Shown: positions 45,797 through 58,392 of the stretch, in pieces
How the letters are laid out: the number at the start of each line of letters is the position of its first letter
Position numbering within the stretch: the stretch's first letter is position 1
Source: Lingula anatina
Taxonomy: Eukaryota; Brachiopoda; Lingulata; Lingulida; Lingulidae
Assembly (NCBI RefSeq): GCF_001039355.2
Contig: NW_019774736.1
Span: 1 to 64,000, forward strand
Direction: 5' to 3'
DNA: 64,000 bases
Position numbers and translations under genes: made by a program
The notes under the pieces: generated by a model
Databases searched by the model: none
The model's input: the letters and a program-made list of their open reading frames with translations, nothing else
Told to the model about the DNA's origin: nothing

Positions 45797-46042
45797 ACAG
45801 TTCTTTCGCCCAAAGCGAGGTATGTTGATATGCACGTAAATAGCATTTGTTCTGTGTGTGTTTCTTAAAGAAAATGCAATCGAAATGCAATCTTAGAAGA
45901 GATGGTTTTCGAAGTAACTTTTCAGTCGGAGAATAGCTGTAAAGCTAATGTTTCCATTCAATTTGTAACCGACATGAAATAAAATTTATTGTATTGTATT
46001 GTATTGTATTGTACGACGGCGCCTCAAATAACGTTAGATCAC
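45797..46042. repeat. Direct repeat unit B with inserted retroelement tail
   Basis: Partner of 44450-44618. Within it, about 45920-46013 is an insert ending in AATAAAATTTATT and five ATTGT units, the kind of 3' end left by short non-LTR elements. The repeat resumes at CAAATAACGTTAG. Confidence 0.65.
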
Positions 46043-46210
46043 CCTGATCATCGTTTAAGCCAAGGGTAATCTCTCTCTTTGTAGTGTAGGTTTCACACGT
46101 TTCGGCTTATAAATAAAAATGCTACAGACTTGAAATTTGGCACAGGGTGGCCATATATTTGGGTATATTTGTTTTTTTTTCTTTCTTTTATATATATATA
46201 TATATATATA

Positions 46211-46819
46211 GACTTGCCCTTCAAGAAATCGACGGAAAATAGATCTTTTTCAAATTTGAATGGGCACTGTAGAAAACTTATAACAGCTAAAGCTCTCAAA
46301 TTAAGCACATATGTGTGATATCATGTGAAGAATAAGTTCTGTAAATTTCAATCCAAGCATTTGAGTATATTTTGAGACAGAACGCTTAAAATGTGCAGCA
46401 AACCGTAACGCTAATCCCTTCAAGATCTCGACGAAAACCGGAAGTGCGTCATGACGTCACTCGCTTGTACTTGGAAAGCTGCTGGGTGATTTTCCGATGA
46501 GAAATATTTCGTGGCTTATACAAATGTTAGGAAAATGACCATGCAGATAAAAGAAAATTCACTAATCAAAATTGTAACTGCGTAATTACATAGAAAAACA
46601 TTGTGCATTTCTGACCTCGACTTGTCAGTGTATACAAAGTGTACTGAACGCATCGCAAGCAAGCACGTGAATGCCGCGTTTGATACTTTGTATCAGACGC
46701 TTCATTTTACTGGACAACACAGTGTTTACGATGGGCATGACAGGAAAATCAGTGCAAAAAACACGCACTTCCGGTTTTCGTCGATTTCTTGAAGGCGTCA
46801 ATTTCTTGAAGGGCGAGTC
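46211..46819. mobile_element. MITE inserted in a (TA)n microsatellite, 609 bp
   Basis: The ends GACTTGCCCTTCAAGAAAT and, inverted, GACTCGCCCTTCAAGAAAT sit directly against TA runs on both outer sides. A related CCCTTCAAGATCTCGACGAA block is repeated internally at about 46418. TA target preference is that of Tc1/mariner-type transposases. No transposase inside. Confidence 0.75.
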
Positions 46820-46821
46820 TA

Positions 46822-46860
<39 letters not shown>

Positions 46861-47093
46861 GAGCTATCCAATTTAGTTCAAAAGATATACTCAGCACTTA
46901 GTACTTAGGTACACAATGTTTTTAATATAAAAAATCGTTTTAATTTTTATAATTTTTTTTTCGTTAAAGATGTCATTCTAAAATGTGTCAAAAGTTGCCC
47001 AACTTTGTTTTCAAATAATAAATAAATAAATAATATTATCATAATCAATGAAACTTAAATTTGTCACAGAACAAGTGTAGGAGATGTCCTTAA

Positions 47094-47434
47094 AGGGATA
47101 ATAACTCTTCGTATGAGATCTATATTTTACAATAAGAACATTGTAAACAACTCATAGAAATATAATATATTCTGTTTTACCACAAAAACGGCAGTTATAG
47201 CTATTATTCTGATATCTGAGATTGCCATCAGACCAGTTGACTCATATATGATGGCTATACCTTGTAATAATCTCTTAAGAGATTATAACATAAAATCAAA
47301 CTTTTTGCAAAAAAAAAAAAACAGAGACTAACTTTGAATGTAGAAATGGATTCTTTAACCATTGATAAGTATGGTAAAATTGTTTACTCCATGAAAATTC
47401 ATTTTTTTGGCCAAAACAAATAGTTAGTATCAAT
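47094..47434. mobile_element. TTAA-type MITE copy 4
   Basis: Flanked by TTAA at 47090-47093 and 47435-47438. Left end AGGGATAATAACTCTTCG is intact; the right end has decayed. The central palindrome also carries changes. Between BORCS7 and UVSSA. Confidence 0.8.
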
Positions 47435-48361
47435 TTAAGATTGTCCACATAATATACATGTGGAGTGGGCAAAATGGAGGACTTAAGGGTCAACAAATAG
47501 GCTAGCAACATAAAAAATACAATGTGGTGCATTAGAACTCTAAGGTATACAAGTGGAAAGCAAAACTTTACCTCCTAACATTAGCTGAATGGGAAGTGGG
47601 TTGGGGGGGGGGGGGGGGGGGGAAAAAATGCCCCCAAAATATTTTCCTGAAAATTTCCCAATTTCTTATATGTTCTTATACGAAGCTAATATTTCATCTT
47701 GTTGTACCATTTTTTGTGACCTTTTCTAACTGGGATAGTGATAACCCTCACCAATTTAGCCAAACGCTAAATCTGACTTTAATTGTCTGAACATTATAGA
47801 ATTGATTTGATTTAGTCAAATTTAAACCATTTGGTAAAAAAAGGGTGACCAAGTAGAGATTTGGCTAAGAAAAAAAATATAGCATTACTCCAGCCTAAGT
47901 TTTCAAAAGTCTTGCGTCAGTCAAGGCCAGTTTCTGAAGCAGTAGTTAAGGAGCATCATGCAATGTAATTTTAACAAGTAGAAACCTGATCTATATTCAT
48001 TAAGTTTGTAAAAATGAACAACTTACACCACCTAGATTGTCTGAAGTCAAAACTCTCTGCAGTTGAGTACCAGAGCAGGGCAAAGATTGCAGATATTTTA
48101 TATAATTTGATAAGTCCAAGACAGCAATCTCATGGCTGTAGGATCAGTTATGGCTGATGTTCTGGCTTTGTACTTTATTCATGCCAGTTACCAAGTGTAT
48201 AGCATTTTATACCAAGGTAAAAAAAGGGTCTATTTTGACATACTATCTTTGTTAATTTTGATTAAATTGTGAATTACAAATTTTAGATTAAACCTTAATC
48301 AATCACTTAGATGTAGGCATGTTTTGAATTAACATGAGAATGAACTCCATACATTTTCCAG
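47435..48361. other. Non-coding interval upstream of UVSSA
   Basis: No gene recognised. Contains a poly-G tract at about 47605-47622. A strong acceptor (TTTTCCAG) at 48361 four bases before the UVSSA ATG indicates an unseen 5' non-coding exon somewhere upstream. Confidence 0.5.
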
Positions 48362-48365
48362 ATTA

Positions 48366-51300
48366 ATGATTAGTGTGGCTGATAGTGTGATGCCCAAGAT
48401 GTCTTCCCTTGACCATAATCTTGTGAATACCATGTCAAAATATGTTGAAGTTCTGACAACATCAGGAAAACCAGAGTTGGATGAGACATTGATGAAAAAT
48501 TTAAAAAGAATATGCAAGTTAGTTTCCTTTTATTTGGGCTACTTTAATCTAATGTCATTTTATTTTAACAGGAGGTATATAGAAAACTGGTTGTATAATT
48601 TGTACACAGTTTGCATGTATTTGCCTTTGTATACTATTCACTCTTTTACATAAATGAAATCAATATTGTTTTTGTCTTTACCAGAAAATCAGATGAATAT
48701 GTTGAGCATGTTTTCCATATGCTGATGACACAACTCAATCAAGGGCATTCTGAGATCAGGTTATCAGCCTTCCTGATCTGTGATGAACTGTTCAACAGGT
48801 CTCATCGCTTTAGAGAACTTTTGCTGGCAGATTTTCAAATATTTTTGGGATTAACTGCTGGTGAGATTCTTCTTTTAATATATGTAACTGCAAAAAATTT
48901 TGTTGTATTGAATATATATTTTGTTGTATTGAACATATTTTTGAGAATTAATTATGAAACTAGTAAAAATATTTTTCTGACATTATTTTTTTTATTGTAT
49001 TTATCTTAGATTTTCATTCAGAAAAAATTAAGGAGCTGACACTACATCTGAAGTGTTAGGTTTAATGGATTTTATTTTATGGATTTAAATTTTTAGAGAT
49101 AAATTACAATGAGCCTCTACCTCCTCCAAAGAAAGCGGCAAAGATTCTAAAAAGTAAAACATATAAAGCTATCCAGAAATGGCATGATAAATATGCAGAG
49201 GAATACAGAAAACTAGCATTGGCATATAATTACCTAAAAAATTGCAAAAAGGTATGAAATTACATTTCATTGATCATTATGATCTTATACAGTTGGGTAT
49301 TTATTTTTTTAAAATTTTAAATCTTACATATATTTTGGTGAACAGAAGTACAATAGTGATTCATAGTAGTAGATTTGTGAAGTCATTGTATTGTGTAAGA
49401 ATCAAACCAAGACACAGAGGTGATTCAGAGGGGTGCAGAACTGTTTCAAACTAAACGTAAACTTTGTAAATATGTAAGGAGTATTTAATTTTGTTGCTGG
49501 TTCTTGAAAGTATTCTTTTATTTTTAATTTTATTTCACAGATTAATTTCACTGAAATACAAGCCAGAGCAGAAGCTGAAAGGCAACGCGAAGAGGCAGAA
49601 CAGCAAAGGACGGAAATGGTAATGCAGCAAAAGCTTAGCAGCTGTCTCCATGAAATGACTGGTATGTCACAGAATTAATCACAAATATTTTGTAGTTGTT
49701 GCATAATATTTTGTAGTTGTTGTATAATGTGTATAAAATATTACAGGTTTAAAGCAAAATGGAAGCAAGAACACTTTGAATTATTTATTTCATAAAAAAG
49801 ATAATAAGGAACATGTTAAGACTTTGCGCTTTATAATTTTTTGATGGCTTGTTTTATTTCAGAGCTTCAGCCAGAGATTAGAAACTGCTTGTCTCAACTG
49901 GACAGTTGCATGAAGCTGTTGCTTCCAACTCTAGATGACTTTGAGATAAATGCAGATGATTGCATTATACCAGATGTACCTGAGAGCTCTCAGAAAGGAC
50001 CGTTAATAGATAATTATGTCAATAAAAACATGAAAGGAGAGATGTCTAAAGTGACAGATGAAAGAAATTACACTGTAAAGCAAGGTCTCTCAATGGTGAA
50101 TGTTGATAAACCCCATTGTATTGACAACACTTCTGCAGAATCTGGCACTAACCACTTTTCCTCAACAGACATAATGCATTGTGATGATGCTGAGAATGGA
50201 ATTTCTGAGAGAATGGAAAGTATGAACAATGATGATATAAGTCAAAGAGAAGAAGAAGAAGAAGAAGAAGATGAGGAAGAAGAAGAAGGTGAAGAAATGG
50301 AGGATGTACCCGAGTCAGATTTGATGAGACAACATGGTTTGGGTTCTATGAAGTACAACATCACTATTGACATTGAACCAGGGGTGATTAAAGAGAATGA
50401 GGACAATACTGATATTCTGAATGCTGTCAGAGACTCTTCAAAGCTCATTGCTAATAGATATTTGCCACTTGTTATTACCTGGTTAAAGGTAAATTTAATT
50501 TTGGTACGGTCTAAGCAAATATTTTAGTCATTTGTTATCTTTTATTAAACATCTATTGATAGTAAAGGCATTTATTTAAAACAAAATTAACATAACAAAT
50601 AAAAATAAAGGAGTCTATAAATGAAACAGAGAGAAAAATATATTGGACATCAAAGTAATATGTTCAGTGCTAAAATTCATTTTATATACAGATACTAATT
50701 GCCCGTAACGAAAAAGTCCTATAGGATCCTATAAGATCCTTTAGGATCCTATAGGAAATTGGGCACATTTCCTATAGGATCCTATAAAATCTTATAGGAT
50801 CCTATGGGACTTTTTCATAAGGGGCATTTGTAAATTTACAGATATTGACCAATAATGGTGGGCAACAAGAACACATTTCACAACTTGAGAAATTGAAACA
50901 GAATCTGGAAGCAGCACTTCAAAAGTATAAAGAAATGAAAATTCCAGAACTGCCTCCAAAGTTAGTTGTTTCTGTGACAGAAGATGATGCAGGTTAGTAT
51001 TTAGATTAATATATGATAATAAACCAAATTGATTATTAGTGAATGGTGTAACAACAAATTGATTTTTTAAGAACAATTAAACTGAAGATGCTTTCTAAAG
51101 GTATATTAATTTAATTTATCATTTAAATGTCCCAAACATGTTTAAAGGGATAATAACTCTTCGTATGAGATCTATATTTCACAATAAAAACATTGTGAAT
51201 AACTCATAGAAATATAATATATTCTGTTTTACCACAAAAACTGCAGTTATAGCTCAAAATTCTGATATTTGAGCTTGTTTTTAAACCACGTGACCTCCAT

Positions 51301-52957
51301 TGATGGCTATACTCTGTTAAAATCTCTTAAGAGATTTTAACAAAAAAACAAACTTTTTAGAAAAAAACCAGGGACTAACTTTGAATGTAAAAATGGATTT
51401 ATTAACCATTGGTAAGTATGGGAAAATTGTTGTTTACTCCAGGAAAATTCATTTTTTGGCCGAAACGAAGAGTTATTATCCCTTTAACTGTTAGCTTTTG
51501 TGAACGCACTATAGATGACAAGTCTCTGTCAAGTGTGTAACATAATGTTAAAATGGTTTGAATTCTCTAATATAGAAGGGGATTTTGAGACTGTCCCTGA
51601 AAAGGAAGGTTATGAAGAAGACATTCCAGAGCATCTTAAGGAGTATTCTAGTGAGTATCATAGGTTGAAGATGCTGGAGCATGTTAATCTGTCAACCGGG
51701 TTCTATATCAAGATAAAATACCAGCTTATATCCCTTTCCACTCAGATTCTCAGAATGTTTAGCAATACAAACTAATTTGTTGACATTTTATAATACCCGT
51801 AATATTTTTTTTGTATAATGATATTTCCAATATGTTTATAATTTCGTGTTATTTCTTTAAGTTAATACAACAAATTGTGTCTCAAGAGAGAGAAATTTTA
51901 TCAAAAAGAAAACTAATATTTCAGGCATTGGCTGTACACCGTCCACTAGCAGCACTACCAGCAGCACTAGTAAGTCAGGAGATATATGTCACACTGAGTG
52001 GCAATCCAAGGGAGGTGCTGTTAAAGAAGAATGGGATCTAAAAGTTACAAATAAAAAGTAGGTCTGTAAAACTGCTATAAAATAAAAAAGTATTTGTAAT
52101 TTTCTTTTTCTCAAAATTAGGTTTCCAAAAGTTTTGACTTATTTTGATCACACTGTAAACTTATTAAATAATAAGCTGCAGTTTTTGGTCAGAAAATATG
52201 AACACCATTTCTACTTTCTAATATGAACCTTCTCAAGCCAAGGGTATATAACGCCATTGGCTTAATGGTAATGTTTTACTTATTTTGAACATTCTCTAAG
52301 TGAACATGTGTACTTGTTTTATCTGACAAACAATATTTAATATAACAACATAAAAAGTTGTATTTGAAGTGCTATTACTGCATTGGATACATAAAGCAGA
52401 CTTAAGTAAGCAGATATGTATATATGACTGATGAACCCCTGTATACTGAGGAGGATTTCCAGCTAGAAATAGGCATTAAGATGAAATACATATTTACTTG
52501 CAGATCTGAATCAGAGCATGTGGACAGCTTGTCAAACCAGGAATCATCAATATCAGGAGAAGATGCTAGGAAACAGAAATTACTTAAGAAGGCACCAGTA
52601 GTTCATTACGACATGGACCTCCAACATTGGGAGAACCCAGATGCCAAACCACCAGCTGTTGTTAGGTCAGTGTATAATACAAATCAGTTGGTGAGGGGAA
52701 CAGTCTTTTGTTTAAAAGTCGAGTGAGTTCAGTAATTGATACTAATTAAAACTACTGTCAAGTATACTATGTTTTAAACATCAGTTTTCTTTTAACATTG
52801 AAATTTGAGATCATTCATGGAGGCTTATCAAAGTAAGAGATGACTAAAAATCAAAGTTATCTGGATATATATTTGGATAGGGTATTTTGCCTGAATAAGT
52901 AAGGTAAAGTTGAGATTTGAAATTTGCCACATCAATATCCCTTTTTTGGGGGATATA

Positions 52958-53042
<85 letters not shown>

Positions 53043-54597
53043 CCATCAGTAACTCTATCATTATGCCTTTTATTAGCTCTGTGACCTGTGTTGCAAATGG
53101 CAGATATTAATTTAATATTGTTAATGTGTTTAATGATCATTTACATAGGATTGAGTCTGGACACAGATTTTGGACTCCAAGAGAGTTAAATGAAGATTTT
53201 GTGAACAATGTAAGTTTTAAGCTTGGCTTGTGCTCATCATTAAGGGGACTGTCCATACATTGTTTGATTAGATATAGAACGCTGTCTTCTTTTTAGATAC
53301 ATAAATAAAACACCCTACCCAAAACTTCTTGAAAATGATTTTTTGGTAAAAAATGGATTATGTGAAATATTGTTTTCATTTAAGGAGTCACTGGAAGCTC
53401 TCAGAACTAGAACAATAGAATTTTCAGGAACATTTGAACCTGTCAAATGGAAATGCAGAGCTCCTATGCCAAGTGGCAAGTTATGTGAAAGAATGGATAG
53501 AATTAAGGTAAATCATGGTCATAACATGATAAATAGATAAATGTGCTGTTTTAGTATGGTTGTCATTTTATAATGGTAATAACCCAGGTAGCAATGGCAG
53601 GATGTGGCAGGACCATGTGTCAGCAGTTTTGCTGAAAAGATTTAAAATACTTGCAAATACCATTACTTGTAAGCAAAAACTAAAACCCTATTTTACTTGC
53701 TTTTAGTGCCCCTTTCATGGCAAGATCATTCCCAGAGATGAGCAAGGTAAACCATCAAATCCAGATGATGTGGTGAGAATAAAGGAAGAAGAGGACAAAA
53801 AGAAAGCAGGTACATGGTTTGTTTTATTAGACACAAGTGTTTTCATTTTAATTAATAGATAGTAAGACAGAAGTGAACCACAATCAAATTCACAGGGTAT
53901 AAATGTTGTATAAATGATAGACTCATGATATACAAGTACATGTGTTAAACATTCCTCACTGTTTATAACAATGCACCATCAAGTTTGACTGCAGTTGTTT
54001 AGAAAACTAGATATAAAACAATTTATCATCTGCTTACAGAAGCTGTTCCAGACTGGCAAGACCCTGTCCTCCTCAGAGAACTGGAGGCAGCAACAGGTAT
54101 TGATTTAACTGTGACAGCAGGCAAAAGAGGGAAAGGAAAAGGCAAGGGGAAAGGGAAGAAAAAATTTCCAAACCTTACTGATATTAAAGCTGCTGGAAAT
54201 ACATCTAGGAGAAGACTAGAGAAGAAAGTCCTTAACAAGTAAGTAGATTGATTTGTGAGCTATTACTACGTAACAGTAGTATTTGTGCAAATATTTCCTT
54301 GATAATGTCATATACCTTGACTAGTAGCAATAGATTTGACCTTGTATGTGCTTAGAAAATAAGATTACAGTCATCAGGTTTTTTTTTTTTTTTTGCTTTT
54401 GTGAACTTCATGAGCTACTCTGAAATGAAACTCAAATTTGTTTTCACATCACATAAATGATATGCAGTATCTTGCTAATATTAAAATTACTTTCCCACAG
54501 GTCTGCCTTAAGAAGAGTGACCAATGCATTAGACAGTTTGGATTATAAACTGGCAAAAGACAGATTTGCAAACCAGTTCAATTATGCATTAAAATGA
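48366..54597 (+). CDS. UVSSA: UV-stimulated scaffold protein A, complete
   Basis: UVSSA brings TFIIH to stalled RNA polymerase II in transcription-coupled repair. Fourteen exons join in phase: 48366-48517, 48685-48860, 49097-49251, 49541-49661, 49863-50488, 50842-50992, 51576-51650, 51925-52057, 52504-52665, 53149-53209, 53385-53507, 53707-53809, 54040-54238 and 54501-54597, giving 777 residues (human about 709). In order: an N-terminal VHS-like helical domain ([20 protein letters not shown]), a coiled region, an acidic run before [13 protein letters not shown], the TFIIH-binding stretch [20 protein letters not shown] (about residues 462-481), then [14 protein letters not shown] and the zinc motif [24 protein letters not shown], and a C-terminal ANQFNYALK. 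Phase agreement over all 14 exons makes the model firm. The first ATG of exon 1 was used; M9 or M12 are alternatives. Confidence 0.95.
50701..50825. repeat. Large hairpin built from GGATCCTATA units
   Basis: 59-bp arms (50701-50759 and 50767-50825) pair with seven mismatches around a 7-nt loop. Each arm is itself made of self-complementary CTATAGGATCCTATA-like units. It ends 16 bp before UVSSA exon 6, close enough to overlap the polypyrimidine/branch-point region. Possibly a small MITE; no target-site duplication is clear. Confidence 0.85.
51146..51483. mobile_element. TTAA-type MITE copy 5
   Basis: TTAA at 51142-51145 and 51484-51487, with both AGGGATAATAACTCTTCG ends intact and the central TCTCTTAAGAGA palindrome. 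One of the best preserved copies. It lies in UVSSA intron 6, about 90 bp before exon 7. Confidence 0.9.
52962..53040. repeat. (GT)n microsatellite
   Basis: About 39 GT units in UVSSA intron 9. Confidence 0.95.
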
Positions 54598-54849
54598 TGA
54601 CAGTTTAAGAACTAAAATGATTTAATATAATTTTTACATTTCAAAAACTAACTTGGAAAAGACTTACCTATTATAGCTGTTTTATACATGCAGTTTAAAG
54701 ACTTTTTTTATTAAGGGTGCAATAAGCTATAAAATGTATAATATATTTTAATGAATGAATGTTAGTGTCATTTCTGTATGAATTATCAACCTGTCATCTG
54801 TATCAAAAACATGGTAAAGTAAATTTAATTTGTTTTTTATTGTAGCACT

Positions 54850-54855
54850 AATAAA
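54850..54855 (+). terminator. UVSSA poly(A) signal
   Basis: AATAAA about 250 bp after the UVSSA stop and before the start of HPDL. Confidence 0.6.
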
Positions 54856-55240
54856 GAATAAGAAATCCTCATTACTTGTTATTCATTTTTTTGCTTGAAA
54901 TACACTATTTTTATTGCATGAGTTAGTATTTCGTTTTGGATTTTGTTGGGCATCAATTTAGTGATTTAGTATTGTGCGTGTTAAAATTGTTTGAAAACAG
55001 TGTTAGTTCAAGTAGAAAGAGAATATTTCGAAAAAAATTATGACAGCCATTTATTGTACATAAAGAATAGTTTTTCAATTTTTATTTGAATGTTCACGGG
55101 GGAAATAAGTCTTAATGTGTTAGAGATTAAAACAGTCTGTACTTGGTACGTGACTACGGTCACGTAGGTTTGAAGAGGGCTTTCTTGTGTAATGTTGAAG
55201 TTGTAGCATCGGTGTGTACAGAAATCCTTTTTGGGACAAA

Positions 55241-58200
55241 ATGGCATGTTGTGTGCACCACGTTGAAATCGGTGTAAAAAACGGATTATGTGCACTGAAA
55301 AAATTAACAAATTCATTTCCATTCAAGGTGATTGCAACAAGGCAGGCAGAGGAGTTCAGACAATGGGTAGTACGCACTGGATCAGCTATGTTTTTACTAA
55401 CGGAACCACTAGAATCTCGTGTGTCGTCTGAATCTGATGTAAGTTGGGATAGGTGCTTGCGTAACCACGAGTATATATCAAATTGGTCTGAAAATATCAA
55501 CCAAAGCACTCGGAGTATTAGCAAAAAGAAGGCAGTTGACTCAGTATTCAACATTGCGTTGGAGGTTAAGGAAGTAGAACGTATGGTAGAGCGTGTTGCG
55601 CGGTTTGGGGGCAAGGTTGTGCGACCACCAAGGCAAGTTGAAAACGAACATGGGACCGTTACATATGCAACGGTAAAATCGGTTGTAGGAAACATTAACC
55701 ACACTCTAATAAACTCCTCAGAATATTCAGGTGTATTTTTACCAGGCTTTAAATCAGAGAGTGAAAACGTCTCTGTTGACATGCAAAGCAATCACATGTT
55801 GTCTCACTTCGATCATGTTACATATGCTTGCCCAATGGGGGTGTCCAATCAAGTGTTGAAATGGTATGAAGATTGTTTTGGCATGGAGCGTTTTCTCATA
55901 AATAGGTAAGATCTTTACCAATCACTTTAATTCACTTTGCATGTATGTTTACAGTGATCAGTACTCCTATTTGTTATTTCATAATCACTGTTGTGACTTT
56001 TACAAAAGTTAATTAGAATATCTTCAATTGCCAACACTGCTCTGGGCCTGAACCTCAGTTTTTTCCCCACTATCTTTCATTTTCATCTGCTCAGACATGC
56101 TGAAACTGATAGTCCGATCAGTCATGACCTGGAACATTTGTCTGGACCAGTAAAAAATTGGACTTGTCCGATCCAAAGGATCGACAAGAGTTTGTAAGAG
56201 CCACAATTTTGAATTTACAGTCATCGTTCGCCATACTTTACTATTAAAATTATATAAAACCCAAAGTGTTTTTTTCCTTCCATTTCAAACTTTCACATTC
56301 ACAAACAAAGTAAGCTACCTAATGGTACTGGTAGTATATGTCTCAAATGAATAGAGTAATTTTCTGTCCAACAAAAATCCATTCGGTCCAACAAATTTTT
56401 CATTACTGCCAGTCCAAATGTCCGGCCATTCTTTTAAGAACTTTTAAAAAAGTTTTCAGCATGTCTGCCTGCTGAAAGTGAAAATTACCACTGGTTGCAA
56501 TATGTTTTCACAATACACATGCATGCTCTCTGCTCTAAGTAAAACTATAAAATATGAATAAGTATGCTAAAGACAAAAAAATGTAATACAATTGTAATAA
56601 CTCAAGAAAACCACATATAAGTACTAGTAGATATTCAAATGACAATGTACATTTACTTTTGATGAAGTTGAGTCCATTTATCCTTCTAGTGATGAAGACA
56701 GATCTGAAGGGTTTCTTGTAGAAGGAAACGATGTTGGAATGAGGCTTATGGCAATGGAATACTGGAAATGTGCAGAGACTGGCGTCTCCTATCCTTGTGC
56801 CAAAGTTAATAGTCTAAAGATAGTTGTTGCCGAGCCACTGCCTGGACAAGGTATTAAGATATAGGCTAATCTTTGGCTTGATAAATCGTATGATGTGGTC
56901 CATTTGAAGAACATCTGGATATGTTGATATTTATAGTATAATGTTAACAAAACTTTAATTTTTACTAAACCAGCTAATGTTTTTTGGAATTTTTTATTTG
57001 CCCTGCTTCAACAGTTATTTTGTTTTCAGCATTTGTATTGAGTTATAATAAATTTATGCTTCACAGATGCTTGAAATGATAAGATTACTTCAATTTATTG
57101 CTCTGTAGTAGCTTTAAAAGACATGCAGATAACTTGAAGTAGTGCTAAGGAATTGGCTTTACATAGAAAACACCTGTATTAAGACACATCATATATATTT
57201 ATATGTACTAGGATTGCACCATTTTTTTTATTTGGTCCCATTGCATAGTTTTATATGCAAACATAAAAATGTGAAAATAAACAAATTTATGTGTAAGGGG
57301 TATACTGTTCAAAACACATTTAGCATGCTTGGGGGCGGGGGGAATTTTTCAGTCCTGGCTTATCATCCTTGAAGAAATTAAAAGTCATTGTTTTAGTATA
57401 ATTATTATTATGGGTTGTTTAATTTTTTATTTGTATGGCCGTATCTGCCTCTTGTAGAATATAAGATACTAAAACTACAAAATATTTTCAAAATTTTAGG
57501 TCCAAATCAGGTAGAGACTTTCCTTGAGCAGCATGATGGTCCAGGTGTGCAGCATATTGGTCTTCACACAGGCGATATAATCTCTTCCTCTCAGTTACTC
57601 AGAGACAGGGGTGTGGTCTTTCTCAAACCACCACCAGCATATTATTCTAAGGTAAAGCGAGAAAGGGTGAACTAGCAGTGCTTCAACTAACAAAAATGTT
57701 TCGGTTGATCGTTTTCTTCTTCTCTTCTTTTAATTAATATTGGTGAGTTGAAGTAGAGTATATGTTCATTTTTTAAAATCCCAAGTCCGTTATATAAGAT
57801 TTCATTTGAAGCAGACTTATTCATAATAGAACTTTCATTTTTTTTTAAGCTTGGAAAATTAGCAGAGATAGAAAAGCTTGGCATGGATGCAAAGAGGTTA
57901 CAGGAGTGTGGGGTGTTGGTAGATGATGAAGCTGATGCTGGGCAGCATGTAGAGAACTGTAACAGGATGGGGGTCAGGTAAGCATTGATTCAGACAAACA
58001 CATTTTATAACATGCTGGTGATGTGACAAAGTTGAAAATAAAGTCATGTTGTAAAACATTTGAAATGTTTAGTCATAAAACTAGCATTCTTTAATAAGCA
58101 TTATCCGATGATTTTTCTCATGTGGAATGTAATAAATTGTGAATAATATTATATGTCTGATGAAGAATGCATTTATTTGACATTTGTATGCAGGTACTTG

Positions 58201-58392
58201 TTGCAAATGTTCACAAGACCAATATTCAAGGAAGACACTTTCTTCATAGAAATCATTCAACGTTGTGGAGCTACTGGGTTTGGTGCAGGCAACATACGAG
58301 CTCTTTGGCGATCTGTTCAAGCTTTCTTAGATGAAAAGACTCATGTAACAGCTCAAAAGGAAGAAATCTCATCAACCGAACAAAAAAGTTGA
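55241..58392 (+). CDS. HPDL: 4-hydroxyphenylpyruvate dioxygenase-like protein, complete
   Basis: HPDL is a mitochondrial vicinal-oxygen-chelate enzyme; in mammals it converts 4-hydroxyphenylpyruvate to hydroxymandelate for coenzyme Q headgroup synthesis. Five exons join in phase: 55241-55905, 56690-56850, 57500-57651, 57850-57977 and 58194-58392. Start [12 protein letters not shown] lines up with the first strand of the N-terminal half. The three iron ligands of the family are in place: His in [11 protein letters not shown], His in GVQHIGLHT and Glu in [26 protein letters not shown] and [10 protein letters not shown] match HPDL more closely than HPD. Human HPDL has 371 residues; this one is about 434, longer in the N-terminal half. 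There is no antisense gene: the long minus-strand frame over exon 1 is a shadow. Confidence 0.93.

Noticed and set aside
52828-53140. Thr-His and Cys-Val repeat ORFs around 52.9 kb, and similar ones at 14988-15179 and 44287-44485
   Set aside because: These are translations of (GT)n microsatellites.
55120-55791. 223-codon minus-strand ORF
   Set aside because: Antisense shadow of HPDL exon 1, which has clear homology and iron ligands on the plus strand.
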